DNA of 64,000 bases from UBA1361 sp035647455 (GTDB lineage Bacteria > Bacillota_I > Bacilli_A > RFN20 > CAG-826). The stretch is from the NCBI GenBank assembly GCA_035647455.1, contig DASRNI010000028.1, positions 62,001-126,000 of the forward strand. The letters run 5' to 3'. This document shows positions 35,814 to 44,191 of the stretch, in pieces; within the stretch, counting starts at the first letter, position 1, and each line of letters starts with the position of its first letter. A program made the translations under genes and the position numbers. Under the pieces are notes generated by a model. It ran no database searches. It was not told the origin of the DNA and worked only from the letters and a program-made list of their open reading frames with translations.

Positions 35814-36050
35814 ATGGGAGCATTAGATATTATCTTCATTATTGTCTCAGTATTGCTAATTATTATTTCTTTAATGCAAGGTGGAAAGAGCGAAGGCGCA
35901 TCCGGCGCGATTACTGGCGGCGGTTTAAATATTTTTGTCAAAACAAAAGAGCGTGGCAGTGAACGTGTAATTTCAATTATTACAATGGTGCTTGGCATTA
36001 TTTTCTTTTTACTTGCTGTATTAGTGAATGCTTTAAATATTGCCGGATAA
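35814..36050 (+). CDS. secG: Preprotein translocase subunit SecG
   Basis: The 78-residue protein has two membrane helices (about 5-22 and 52-72) flanking a Gly-rich loop with MQGGKSEGASGAITGGG, the SecG signature. It sits in the membrane with SecYE and assists SecA cycling. AGGAGG precedes the ATG. It has its own spacing of 69 bases after uvrB and a strong terminator after it, so it can be monocistronic. Confidence 0.92.
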   Translation: MGALDIIFIIVSVLLIIISLMQGGKSEGASGAITGGGLNIFVKTKERGSERVISIITMVLGIIFFLLAVLVNALNIAG

Positions 36051-36074
36051 AACAATTTATAAAAACGACTAAAC

Positions 36075-36099
36075 AACCTTCCTTTTGGAAGGTTTTTTT
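36075..36099 (+). terminator. Rho-independent terminator after secG
   Basis: AACCTTCC (36075-36082) pairs with GGAAGGTT (36087-36094) across TTTT and is followed by a T-run. Confidence 0.9.
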
Positions 36100-36128
36100 A
36101 TAATCAAACTCATTATTTTATAGTGTTA

Positions 36129-36137
36129 TGTTATAAT
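36129..36137 (+). promoter_or_regulatory. Extended -10 promoter of folD, leaderless arrangement
   Basis: TGT-TATAAT is followed by six bases (TTTTAT) and then the folD ATG at 36144. Transcription is expected to start at the ATG. No good -35 is visible, fitting an extended -10 promoter. Confidence 0.6.
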
Positions 36138-36143
36138 TTTTAT

Positions 36144-36950
36144 ATGACAAACTCACGAACAATTCAAGCATTCGTCACAGAACGAAAAGCACTTTTGCGG
36201 ACAGAAATCGCGAAACTTCCGCGCCCACCCCACTTAGTTATCATTCAAGTTAATGATGATTTCGCAAGTAATAAATATATTCAAGGAAAGCTTAATGATG
36301 CTGCTGAAGTGAAAATGAAAGCAACATTAACGAAACTCCCGGTCAACATAAGCGAAGAAGACTTGATTAAAGTTATCGAAGAAAATAATAACAATAAGGC
36401 TGTTGATGGAATTATCGTCCAAATGCCGTTGCCCCGCCAAATTAGTGAAGAAAAGATTAAACAAGCAATTAATCCGGAGAAAGATGTTGATGGATTTCAT
36501 CCGCTTTCAAGTTTTAATGCATGTACACCGTATGGGGTAATTAACTATTTAAAAGCAGTAAATGTCAAGATTGAAGGCGAGAACGTTTTAATTATTGGCC
36601 GGAGCAACATTGTCGGTAAACCGGCCGCGCAATTATTTTTAAACGAAAACGCAAATGTTACAGTTGTGCATTCTCGGACAAAAGAAGAAGATTTAAATAA
36701 TTTTTTAAGCAATGCAAAAATTGTTGTCGTTGCTGTTGGTAAACCCCACTTTATTCATCAACAAAAACTTCGTGAAGATGCGGTTTTGGTCGATGTTGGA
36801 ATTAATCGACTTGAAAACGGCCAATTAGTCGGTGATATATACCCTGATCAAAAAGTAGAGTTACAGACACCGGTTCCCGGTGGAGTAGGACTTTTAACAA
36901 GATTAACATTATTAGAAAACGTCATGGAGGCATTTAAAAATGGAATTTAA
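36144..36950 (+). CDS. folD: Methylenetetrahydrofolate dehydrogenase/cyclohydrolase
   Basis: The 268-residue bifunctional enzyme converts 5,10-methylene-THF to 10-formyl-THF. It shows NKYIQGK with the conserved Tyr and Lys, VDGIIVQMPLPRQ, KDVDGFHPL, and the NADP region GRSNIVGKPAAQL, ending with TPVPGGVGLLTR. ATG 36144 fits the family start; the open frame extends 7 codons further to a GTG that overlaps the promoter. No ribosome-binding site is present, so it is probably a leaderless message. The next gene overlaps its end by 11 bases. Confidence 0.93.
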   Translation: MTNSRTIQAFVTERKALLRTEIAKLPRPPHLVIIQVNDDFASNKYIQGKLNDAAEVKMKATLTKLPVNISEEDLIKVIEENNNNKAVDGIIVQMPLPRQISEEKIKQAINPEKDVDGFHPLSSFNACTPYGVINYLKAVNVKIEGENVLIIGRSNIVGKPAAQLFLNENANVTVVHSRTKEEDLNNFLSNAKIVVVAVGKPHFIHQQKLREDAVLVDVGINRLENGQLVGDIYPDQKVELQTPVPGGVGLLTRLTLLENVMEAFKNGI

Positions 36951-37533
36951 AATTGAAAACACGTTTGTGTATGGATTAGAACGAGCAGTTAAAGCAAGTG
37001 GTAATCCAATGCGTACAGAGATCGAACTTGGTGATTTACACGAAGGCGATATTAAGCGGGCTAAATTGCTTGGTCAAGCTAAAACGGGTGAAGGGCATGA
37101 TAACTATTTAAAAGGTATTTTAGTTCATGTCGATATTACTGCACCATTTTTCTGGTGGAAGGAAGCCCAGCGTTATCATTGGTTTGACTTTGTCTCGAGC
37201 CAGTCAACAATGCATAGCTTGATGAAATTTAAAATTGAAGACCGCTGTGTCCAAGACACTGATCCGCGGGTTTTCCCAATTTTAGAAGAACTAGTTGCAG
37301 AGTATAACGCAACGAGTGAAGAAGATAAAGTAGCGAAAAAAGCTGTATGGCGTCGTTTAATCGCTACACTCCCCAGCGGGTTTTGCTTAACGGCGACAAT
37401 GACGACAAATTATCAACAATTAAAAACAATGTATTTCCAAAGACGCTACCATAAGCTGCAGGAATGGCATACATTTTGTGATTGGTGTTTAACGTTACCA
37501 CATTTTAAAGAGTTTATTATTAAAGATAAATAA
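36940..37533 (+). CDS. Uncharacterised protein, possibly ThyX-like fold
   Basis: I do not firmly recognise this 197-residue soluble protein. It contains a striking segment WWKEAQRYHWFDFVSSQST (72-90), then TTNYQQLKTMY (155-165) and QRRYHKLQEWHTF (167-179). Similar strings, as I recall them, occur in uncharacterised phage and Bacillota proteins distantly resembling flavin-dependent thymidylate synthase, whose RHRxxSxNxxSxR and C-terminal Arg/His motifs fall in comparable order. The gene overlaps folD by 11 bases. ThyX uses methylene-THF, the FolD substrate, which would fit. A ThyX role is inference; the canonical ThyX motif is absent. Confidence 0.4.
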   Translation: MEFKIENTFVYGLERAVKASGNPMRTEIELGDLHEGDIKRAKLLGQAKTGEGHDNYLKGILVHVDITAPFFWWKEAQRYHWFDFVSSQSTMHSLMKFKIEDRCVQDTDPRVFPILEELVAEYNATSEEDKVAKKAVWRRLIATLPSGFCLTATMTTNYQQLKTMYFQRRYHKLQEWHTFCDWCLTLPHFKEFIIKDK

Positions 37534-37550
37534 AAGAAAGTGAGAAATTT

Positions 37551-38777
37551 ATGCGAAAAACAGATTTAAAGAAATATGCAAAATTAATTGTAAGAACAGG
37601 AGCGAATGTTCAAAAAAATCAAGATGTAATCATCATGGCGGAACTCGAACAAGCCGCTTTTGTAAAGATGCTTGTTGAAGAAGCATACCGTGCGAAAGCC
37701 AATCGTGTTACTGTTGAATGGATGGATGACGATTTAAGTAAACTTCACAACAAGTACCGGAGTGTGAAGTCACTTTCACATCTTGAAAAATGGGAAATTG
37801 AAAGATTCCAATATTATGTCGATAAATTACCGGTAAGAATATATATTGAATCAAGTGACCCAGACGGCGAAAAAGGGATTGACCAACAAAAACGGGCTGC
37901 AGCAATGCAAAACATTTTTAAAATCACTAAACCGTACCGCGATCAATTTGAAAACAAGTACCAATGGACTATCGCCGCAGCAGCCGGAACAAAATGGGCG
38001 AGAAAACTATTTCCCGAATTAACACCGAAACAAGCAAGAACAAAACTTTGGGATTTAATTTTACAAGCAAGTCATGCGTATGGCAACCCACTATTAAATT
38101 GGGAAAACCATAATCGGGAACTGCATAGCAAGGCTAAAAAACTCAACGATCTCGGCTTAATTGAACTGCATTATACCGCCGGTAACGGCACAGACTTTAA
38201 GGTTGGCTTAATGCCCGAAGCAAAATTTTTAGCGGGTGGCGAAAAAACCCAAGGACGTGGTGTCTTTTTTAATCCAAATATTCCGACTGAAGAATGTTTC
38301 ACAACACCAAAGCGCGGTGTAGCCGAAGGAGTCGTTCATGCAACGATGCCGCTTTCTTATAATGGCGAAGTAATTGACGGTTTTTGGTTCAAGTTCCATG
38401 AAGGAAAAGTTATTGATTTTGGTGCAAAACAAAACGAAGCGCTGTTAAAGCAAATGCTCAATATGGATGAAGGCGCACGTTTTATCGGTGAAGTTGCGCT
38501 TGTACCGAAAGAATCACCAATTAATCAAATGGGAATTTTATTTTACTCGACACTTTACGATGAAAATGCCTCGTGCCATATTGCACTCGGGATGGGTTAT
38601 AGCAATACAGTACGTGATTATGACCAATATTCACTTGACGAATTACGTGCGATGGGAGTAAATGACTCAATGATTCACGTTGATTTTATGATTGGTACCG
38701 ATGATATGCAAATCGTCGGGAAAACAAGTGAAGGGGAAAGTGTCATTGTCTTTAAAGATGGCACATGGGCGATTTAG
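37551..38777 (+). CDS. M29-family aminopeptidase (AmpS/PepS type)
   Basis: The 408-residue protein matches the thermophilic-type M29 metallo-aminopeptidases, cytoplasmic dimers that remove N-terminal residues from peptides using two metal ions. Typical segments are GNGTDFKVGL, NIPTEECFTTP (metal-ligand Glu), EGVVHATMPLSY, GEVALVPKESPI, SCHIALGMGYS and the C-terminal HVDFMIGTDDMQI (His and Asp ligands). Length is normal. GAAAGTGAG precedes the ATG. It follows the ThyX-like gene by 17 bases and directly abuts the next gene. Confidence 0.9.
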   Translation: MRKTDLKKYAKLIVRTGANVQKNQDVIIMAELEQAAFVKMLVEEAYRAKANRVTVEWMDDDLSKLHNKYRSVKSLSHLEKWEIERFQYYVDKLPVRIYIESSDPDGEKGIDQQKRAAAMQNIFKITKPYRDQFENKYQWTIAAAAGTKWARKLFPELTPKQARTKLWDLILQASHAYGNPLLNWENHNRELHSKAKKLNDLGLIELHYTAGNGTDFKVGLMPEAKFLAGGEKTQGRGVFFNPNIPTEECFTTPKRGVAEGVVHATMPLSYNGEVIDGFWFKFHEGKVIDFGAKQNEALLKQMLNMDEGARFIGEVALVPKESPINQMGILFYSTLYDENASCHIALGMGYSNTVRDYDQYSLDELRAMGVNDSMIHVDFMIGTDDMQIVGKTSEGESVIVFKDGTWAI

Positions 38778-40112
38778 ATGGAGAAAAGAAAAAGACGCAA
38801 ACCTTTATTAATCACCGGTATTGTTTTAGTAAGTATTATTGGTGTCTTACTTTTAACGGTCGGTAGTTATTTAATTTATGTAATTGCTGATTATAGCCGA
38901 ATTGGCGATATTGAGTTAGTTGTCAATAATAACCAAACAGTAAAACTTGATGAAAGCCAGATTGGCACGAAAGAGTTCAGTATTTCGTCATATAACATTG
39001 GTTTTGGCGCGTATGAACGTGAATATAGCTTTTTTATGGATACATCAGTCTTTAAAGATGAATACGTTGAGAGCCAAGGAAAAAGAGAAAACACAGGGGC
39101 TAAGTCACATGCCTTTGGTAAAGAAAATGTCCTTACAAACACATATGGGGCGTACGATACGATGATTAAACAAGGCGATTTAGACTTTTTGCTTTATCAA
39201 GAAGTTGATACAAGTTCAACACGAAGCTTTAAAGTTGATCAATATGAAATAGGTAATGAAAAGCACGCTAATTATGGTAATCTTTTTGGAGTTAACTATC
39301 ATTCAAGTTATTTAATGTATCCATTTCATGAACCAATTGGTCAATCAAACTCAGGAATTTCTACATATGCAAAATATAATGTAAGTAATGCGAAGCGGTA
39401 TGAATTTAAAATTACGGATAGTTTCTTTGGGAAGTTCTTTGATTTAGATCGCTCCTTCACTATTGCTGAATTCGCCATAAGTGGCAGCGAGAAAAAGCTA
39501 TTTATTATTAATGTGCATATGTCGGCATATGATGAAAATGGCGTTGTTCGTAAAATTCAACTCGAACAATTAAAAGAAGTTTATCAAGAAGTCCGTGATA
39601 TTGATGGTAAAGATAATTATGTCATCGTTGGTGGGGACTTTAACCATGACTTGTTAATTGATGATCCGCGTCCAGAAGCAGCCGACTATAAAGCTAATTT
39701 TAATCAGCAAGAAACGGATGGATTAGTGATGGATTGGTATAACTACTTAAGATTAGATCCAAGTAAACACGGGCAAACAACAACAAACGTGTGGGGCGAA
39801 GAAGAAGTTTATAGTTATGACTTCTTAGATACTGATATTAAACCAGCCGGTCCAACAAATCTTCCGACATGTCGCGATGCTTCAATTCCATTTGCCGACG
39901 CAAATAAAAATAACATCATTGATAACTTCATGGTGACAATCGATGGCTTTCTCGTGAGTAGCAATATTGAAGTTCTTGATGTAACCACAATTGGTAGTGG
40001 TCCCGGTTTACAAAAAGAGCCATTGCTAGAAGATGACGGTTTAATCTATGGCAAAGGATTTGTTTATAGCGACCACAATCCAGTTGTCATGAATTTCAAA
40101 CTTGCCGCGTAA
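38778..40112 (+). CDS. Membrane-anchored endonuclease/exonuclease/phosphatase (DNase I-like) protein
   Basis: The 444-residue protein has a basic N terminus (KRKRRK) and a membrane anchor at about 10-34, then an outward-facing domain of the EEP superfamily. SSYNIGFG, LYQEVD, INVHMSAYD, GGDFNHDLL and a final YSDHNPVVM are the EEP catalytic motifs in order. The superfamily covers DNases, sphingomyelinases and inositol phosphatases, so the substrate is open. It starts immediately after the aminopeptidase stop and abuts the convergent YolD-like gene. Confidence 0.82.
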   Translation: MEKRKRRKPLLITGIVLVSIIGVLLLTVGSYLIYVIADYSRIGDIELVVNNNQTVKLDESQIGTKEFSISSYNIGFGAYEREYSFFMDTSVFKDEYVESQGKRENTGAKSHAFGKENVLTNTYGAYDTMIKQGDLDFLLYQEVDTSSTRSFKVDQYEIGNEKHANYGNLFGVNYHSSYLMYPFHEPIGQSNSGISTYAKYNVSNAKRYEFKITDSFFGKFFDLDRSFTIAEFAISGSEKKLFIINVHMSAYDENGVVRKIQLEQLKEVYQEVRDIDGKDNYVIVGGDFNHDLLIDDPRPEAADYKANFNQQETDGLVMDWYNYLRLDPSKHGQTTTNVWGEEEVYSYDFLDTDIKPAGPTNLPTCRDASIPFADANKNNIIDNFMVTIDGFLVSSNIEVLDVTTIGSGPGLQKEPLLEDDGLIYGKGFVYSDHNPVVMNFKLAA

Positions 40113-40418
40113 TTATATTTTTTGAATATTCAATAAATTTGTAAATTTAATAGAAAAGTCGTCTAATATAAGTTTTTTACTATACGTATCAATCTTTCTG
40201 ATTGTTGTTTCAATACTTTTAATAAAGCCGTTATCGTAATAAATGATCACGAGTTTCTCGCCTGCATACGAAATTAAAATTCCATTAATTTCTCTTTTAA
40301 TATCTTCGCTAATTAAAGGTTTATCAACGCGCTTTTTTTGTTGCATCATCTTATTTAAATGAATTGCTTGCTCGCGAAGGCTTGCGAACGGTAAATATTT
40401 TTTCATGCCGCGACTCAT
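40113..40418 (-). CDS. YolD-like protein
   Basis: The 101-residue protein fits the YolD-like family, small proteins of unknown function habitually encoded beside UvrX-type Y-family polymerases. The N-terminal MSRGMKKYLPFASLREQA and a beta-rich centre (LVIIYYDNGFI) fit. It overlaps the polymerase gene by 4 bases, downstream of it, so the two are co-translated. Confidence 0.75.
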   Translation of the reverse strand: MSRGMKKYLPFASLREQAIHLNKMMQQKKRVDKPLISEDIKREINGILISYAGEKLVIIYYDNGFIKSIETTIRKIDTYSKKLILDDFSIKFTNLLNIQKI

Positions 40419-41662
40419 TTGTTATGACCACCGATCTGTTTAATTCTTTTTAAATACGTACTTGCGGTCGTGAGAGCATTAGCGCGCATTATTTTATCTT
40501 TACCAAAACGCATTCTTAAGTCATCAATTGTACTCCAAAGTTTTGTATCCTTTGTGTTTTGTCCTAAATATGCGGCGATTAAACTCAGTTGTTCATGCGT
40601 GTTTTCGGTTAAATTGCTTAAGCTTAAATGCAATGAACGAATTTTTGTTTTGAGCTCAAAGCGCGACAAAACTTCGCTAAAAGCATGGAATAACTCCGTA
40701 TTTCCGTTACTTGGTAGTAAAAGTGACATTGATTTACTATAAGACTTACTCTCTGGTTTACTTGTTAAAACAGTAAGTGCAACTTTGCCGGCTTTTAAGT
40801 TATGATTTCGTAAACGTAAACATAATTCATCGGTCATTTCTTGCATTAAAACATGGGCTTCTTTTAACGAATAGTCACGATGGAGCACTTGTCCGCTTGT
40901 GAATGAGCGATTTTTCGGGACATAAGGTTCGTTAAGTATAGTGTTATCAATACCGTGGGCATGTTCCCAAAGTTGAAGTCCCATAATACCAAAATGTTTT
41001 TCCATTAAGTATTTTGGATACTTAGCGATATCTTCCATTGTATATAATCCGAGTTTATTAAGCCGCCGCGTGTAGCCACTACCGATCCCCCATATTTTAT
41101 TAAGTGGTTTAATTTTCCAAAGTTTTTCTTTAACATCATCAATAGTCCAACGTGCATATGATTTTGGATTGTTTTTCGCTTCAAGGTCAAGCGCACATTT
41201 TGCTAAAAACATATTTGGGGCAATACCAACCGTAACATAAAGTTGAAAATGTGCTTTAATCTCATCCATGATAAATTCAATTAGTTGTTCAGGTGTTTTT
41301 TTGTAAAGTTCTAAATACGGTGTTAAATGGAGAAATGTTTCATCAATCGAATAAGGATACCAGTCTTCTTCAGCAAAGTAATTTAGTAGAAGGGCGTTAA
41401 ATTCCGTTGATTTTCTTACATAATCTTCCATATTTGGTTTGGCATAAATAATTTCAATGTTTTTCGGAACATCAAACTTGCGCATGATGTTTTTTAGACC
41501 AAGCTTTTTGAGATACGGAGTTACGGCCATAATTAAAGCGCCTTCTCCGCGCGCTTCATCACAAACAGCAAGTGGTGTTTTAAAAGGATCAAGTCCGCGA
41601 TTAGCACATTCCACACTTGCGTAGAAGCTTTTTAAATCAATTACAGCGTATACTTTGCCCAT
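40415..41662 (-). CDS. Y-family DNA polymerase (UvrX/DinB-like)
   Basis: The 415-residue translesion polymerase has the N-terminal metal motif AVIDLKSFYASVE (Asp9), the catalytic YSIDE (104-108, Asp107 and Glu108) and a helix-hairpin-helix region near GIGSGYTRRLNKLGLYTMEDIA. Pairing with a YolD-like gene indicates the UvrX/YqjW branch rather than classical DinB. The ATG lies 6 bases after TATAAT with GGAG squeezed between, so the message is probably leaderless. GAACAATCGTCA further upstream weakly resembles a LexA box, not enough to claim SOS control. Confidence 0.88.
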   Translation of the reverse strand: MGKVYAVIDLKSFYASVECANRGLDPFKTPLAVCDEARGEGALIMAVTPYLKKLGLKNIMRKFDVPKNIEIIYAKPNMEDYVRKSTEFNALLLNYFAEEDWYPYSIDETFLHLTPYLELYKKTPEQLIEFIMDEIKAHFQLYVTVGIAPNMFLAKCALDLEAKNNPKSYARWTIDDVKEKLWKIKPLNKIWGIGSGYTRRLNKLGLYTMEDIAKYPKYLMEKHFGIMGLQLWEHAHGIDNTILNEPYVPKNRSFTSGQVLHRDYSLKEAHVLMQEMTDELCLRLRNHNLKAGKVALTVLTSKPESKSYSKSMSLLLPSNGNTELFHAFSEVLSRFELKTKIRSLHLSLSNLTENTHEQLSLIAAYLGQNTKDTKLWSTIDDLRMRFGKDKIMRANALTTASTYLKRIKQIGGHNK

Positions 41663-41668
41663 ACTCCA

Positions 41669-41674
41669 ATTATA
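41669..41674 (-). promoter_or_regulatory. -10 box of the Y-family polymerase gene, leaderless arrangement
   Basis: On the minus strand TATAAT is followed by TGGAGT and then the ATG at 41662. The expected transcription start coincides with the start codon. No strong -35 is visible. Confidence 0.5.
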
Positions 41675-41772
41675 CTAAAAATAAAGGTGAAATTATTGAC
41701 GATTGTTCTCAATCAACCGATGAAATTGATTTTCATTTATTACCGAATGAGTCCGTACATAAGACTATAAAC

Positions 41773-41786
41773 AAACATTAATGTTT
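41773..41786. repeat. Perfect 14-bp palindrome in the polymerase-tRNA gap
   Basis: AAACATTAATGTTT is an exact palindrome lying between the divergent polymerase gene and tRNA-Ala. Nearby ATGAAA-TTGAT-TTTCAT is a shorter inverted repeat. Function is unknown; the rest of the gap shows only the tRNA promoter. Confidence 0.3.
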
Positions 41787-41854
41787 ACAGTAATTTTTGT
41801 CGTCCATTAAATCGATATAAGAGTAAAAGAAATAGCTGAAAAGTTAGTTTTTCT

Positions 41855-41888
41855 TTGACAAAAAACGCTGTTTTGTTAAACTTATAAA
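41855..41888 (+). promoter_or_regulatory. tRNA-Ala promoter
   Basis: A perfect TTGACA (41855-41860) is followed 16 bases later by TAAACT (41877-41882), with a TATAAA just beyond (41883-41888). Either -10 would place the start within about 7 bases of the tRNA 5' end at 41895. Confidence 0.65.
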
Positions 41889-41894
41889 ATGGTT

Positions 41895-41970
41895 GGGGCT
41901 GTAGCTCATCTGGGAGAGCGCATCGTTCGCAACGATGAGGTAGCGAGTTCGATCCTCGTCAGCTCCACCA
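41895..41970 (+). tRNA. tRNA-Ala (anticodon CGC)
   Basis: A 76-base cloverleaf: acceptor GGGGCTG pairs with CAGCTCC (one G-U), anticodon stem CATCG/CGATG encloses TTCGCAA, giving anticodon CGC. The T-loop TTCGATC is canonical and CCA is encoded. It stands alone, flanked by a strong promoter and a downstream hairpin. Confidence 0.95.
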
Positions 41971-41984
41971 ATCAAGTTTGAAAT

Positions 41985-42038
41985 TAGCTCCCATAACTTA
42001 TGTGAATCTTAAGTCACAATCAAGGTGGGAGCTATTTT
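41985..42038 (+). terminator. Long nested hairpin after tRNA-Ala, probable terminator
   Basis: TAGCTCCCA (41985-41993) and TGGGAGCTA (42026-42034) form a perfect 9-bp outer stem, followed by TTTT. Inside, TGTGA/TCACA (42001-42018) forms a second stem. The outer right arm contains the stop codon of the convergent glycosylase gene. The nested shape is unusual for a plain terminator. Confidence 0.55.
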
Positions 42039-42583
42039 AATAGAAACTTAATAATTTCTTTTAAATGGGTGAGAACGTCATTAAACCATAAGTTTTTACT
42101 AATCCATCTTTGATTAAGTGGTGAAGGGTGAATTAAAGGGAAGTATAGTGGCAAATAATTTCGATAATTCTGGACAGCAGAAGTAACACTATTTTCGTTT
42201 AAGTAATGTTTTACTGCATATTTACCCATTAATATCGTGATTTTAATGTTTGGCATCATTTTAATTAACTGGGGATGCCATTTGTCAGCAAATCCTTTTC
42301 GCGGTGGTAGATCTCCCGTTTTGCCTTTGCCAGGGAAATAAAAATCCATTGGTAAAACCGCGATTTTATTCGAGTAAAACGTCTCTTCATCAAGGCCAAG
42401 CCAATCACGAAGACGCTTGCCGCTTTGGTCACGAAACACTTCTTGTTTCGCTTCGGCTTTTGCACCAGGTGCTTGTCCAATTAACAAAATAACGGCTTCG
42501 CGACTAACCTTATATATTGGCGCAATATTATTTTTAGTATATCGCAAGTTTTCCGGATCATTCATTATTTCTTTTTTAAACAT
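42032..42583 (-). CDS. Uracil-DNA glycosylase family protein
   Basis: The 183-residue protein resembles the UDG superfamily that removes uracil or other damaged bases from DNA. GQAPGA (36-41) corresponds to the GQDPY-type catalytic loop, and HPSPLNQRW (152-160) to the conserved HPSP DNA-intercalation motif. GLDEETFYSNKIAV lies between. The branch is not the classical UNG, since the usual catalytic Asp is replaced within GQAPG. AAGGCGAG precedes the ATG at 42583; a second ATG six codons in is possible. It lies convergent to tRNA-Ala. Confidence 0.8.
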   Translation of the reverse strand: MFKKEIMNDPENLRYTKNNIAPIYKVSREAVILLIGQAPGAKAEAKQEVFRDQSGKRLRDWLGLDEETFYSNKIAVLPMDFYFPGKGKTGDLPPRKGFADKWHPQLIKMMPNIKITILMGKYAVKHYLNENSVTSAVQNYRNYLPLYFPLIHPSPLNQRWISKNLWFNDVLTHLKEIIKFLLK

Positions 42584-42693
42584 ATCATTCTCGCCTTAAG
42601 AATAACACTTCATCGTAAGCGAAGCGAGAAAAGAGCAATCGGAATCATTATAATGATTAAGTGTTGAATTGAGCAAAAAAAGCTAAAATTTTG

Positions 42694-42699
42694 TATAAT
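42694..42699 (+). promoter_or_regulatory. -10 box of the O-antigen ligase-like gene, leaderless arrangement
   Basis: TATAAT is followed by GAATTG and then the ATG at 42706. TTGAGC lies 19 bases upstream as a weak -35. No ribosome-binding site precedes the ATG. Confidence 0.5.
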
Positions 42700-42705
42700 G
42701 AATTG

Positions 42706-44163
42706 ATGGTGGAAAGAAAAAGGAATTATTTTAGTTTAATTGGATTTGTGGCGATATCGCTATTGATTTTCGTATTAACCTTCGTACTTTTTGATCAAGC
42801 TCAAATTATTGAAAACGCACCGGGATATTATATTCAGCCATTTTCTGTTATTTTGACGGGATTTGTGACGGTTATCATTGTGAGTTTGATTTCGACGGTT
42901 GCAATTTTTCTAACACCTAAAATAAGAGTGAGTACAATTACAATATGTATTATTGTTGCCCTGTTTGTGTTACTAGCAGGAGTCACGATTAATATTGCAC
43001 TTATTCCCGCAGAGCAGCATGTCACGATAAAAACGCTCGAAGGAACGTATGAGGCTTTAACCCTTACCCACACACTAACTGACAAATTTATTGCAATTTT
43101 ACTTTCAATTGCCGGTTTTGCTTTTGTTGTTTTTGTTGTTTTAGTTTTACCGAACCAGAAAAAATTCAAACGTTTAGTGTCAATTTTTGCGTGGTTAATT
43201 ATTATTGGTGGAACCGCAGCACTCGCCTATAGTTTAATTTTCGAGTTTTCTCTTTACATTGATATTATAAAATACGGCTTTAATAACAAGGTTCCGAAGA
43301 GTTTTGTCGGAAATCGTAATCCTTTTGCGTCACTCATGCTAACTAGTATGTTGTTATTATTATTTTTCTATTATTTAAACCCACAGAAAAAAAGACGTTA
43401 TCTATATATAGCATTAACATTTCCCTTTATTGTTGCCATTCATTTTACTTTTTCTAAAACAAACACTTTACTAGCGTATTTGCTTGTCTTTTTCCTATTT
43501 TATCGCCATTTATATACACTAATTAAACGCTCATTACCGCGCTTTTTTATTGAGCTAATTTTAAGCACGGCACTAATTGTGTTGTTTTTCGTTTTCCGGC
43601 TTCATCCTGCAGTGAGCACGACGGTGGTTGCGCGTGTTTTAACAAACTTATTCCCGGAACAAATATTTAGGATAGGTAAAAGCACAATGAACGCACGATT
43701 TAATTTATGGCGCCAAGCGTATTCATTAATTGTTGCCTCGCCACAGGCACATATTTTTGGCTCCGGGCTTTATATTTCCCGTAAGTTTTTCTTCCAACGT
43801 ATGGCGCTTACTAGTGCAACAGGTGTTACGTTCGGCTTTGGTGATTACCATAACGGTTTCATTGAAGTTTGGCACACATTTGGCATGATTGGAATTTTTG
43901 TTTACGTATTAATTATTGCGCTTATTTTAGTTATTCTCGCGCGACGCTTAAAAACAAATTATCATCTGGCATTTTATGCGCTAATTAGTTTAATCGTCTT
44001 TTTACTGCGCAGTCAAACAGAGTCTTTTGTGATGTTAGCAATTAAAACAGAAGGTATTATTGCTTCAATGACGTTTGTTTTTCCGTTTTTATTGTTAATG
44101 AACGAATCTCATGAGCATGGATTTTCACCAGAATTAAGTACAAAAAAAGTTAGCGAATGCTAA
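42706..44163 (+). CDS. O-antigen ligase/polymerase-like membrane protein
   Basis: The 485-residue protein has about ten to twelve membrane segments and a loop with FVGNRNPFASLM, FSKTNTLLAY and a later YHNGFIEVWHTFGMIG. The last is the His-bearing region of WaaL/Wzy-type enzymes that polymerise or transfer lipid-linked glycans outside the membrane. The start at 42706 leaves no room for a ribosome-binding site after the -10 box, so a leaderless mRNA is likely; an overlapping ATG at 42698 is in another frame. It stands alone, with the nagB terminator inside its last codons. The glycan is unknown; UDP-L-FucNAc made by CapEFG is a candidate component. Confidence 0.7.
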   Translation: MVERKRNYFSLIGFVAISLLIFVLTFVLFDQAQIIENAPGYYIQPFSVILTGFVTVIIVSLISTVAIFLTPKIRVSTITICIIVALFVLLAGVTINIALIPAEQHVTIKTLEGTYEALTLTHTLTDKFIAILLSIAGFAFVVFVVLVLPNQKKFKRLVSIFAWLIIIGGTAALAYSLIFEFSLYIDIIKYGFNNKVPKSFVGNRNPFASLMLTSMLLLLFFYYLNPQKKRRYLYIALTFPFIVAIHFTFSKTNTLLAYLLVFFLFYRHLYTLIKRSLPRFFIELILSTALIVLFFVFRLHPAVSTTVVARVLTNLFPEQIFRIGKSTMNARFNLWRQAYSLIVASPQAHIFGSGLYISRKFFFQRMALTSATGVTFGFGDYHNGFIEVWHTFGMIGIFVYVLIIALILVILARRLKTNYHLAFYALISLIVFLLRSQTESFVMLAIKTEGIIASMTFVFPFLLLMNESHEHGFSPELSTKKVSEC

Positions 44164-44165
44164 CT
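44142..44165 (-). terminator. nagB terminator inside the end of the ligase-like gene
   Basis: On the minus strand AGTTAGC-ATTC-GCTAACT is followed by TTTTTTT. It ends nagB transcription but lies within the final codons of the convergent gene. Confidence 0.8.
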
Positions 44166-44191
44166 CTTCTTATTAAATAATTATTGTTTAT

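Noticed and set aside
41675..41720. LexA box controlling the Y-family polymerase
   Set aside because: GAACAATCGTCA matches only part of the Bacillota consensus and lies well upstream of the -10 box.
41720..41770. 16-codon frame (ATG 41720) in the polymerase-tRNA gap
   Set aside because: It has no ribosome-binding site, is very short and lies over an inverted repeat.
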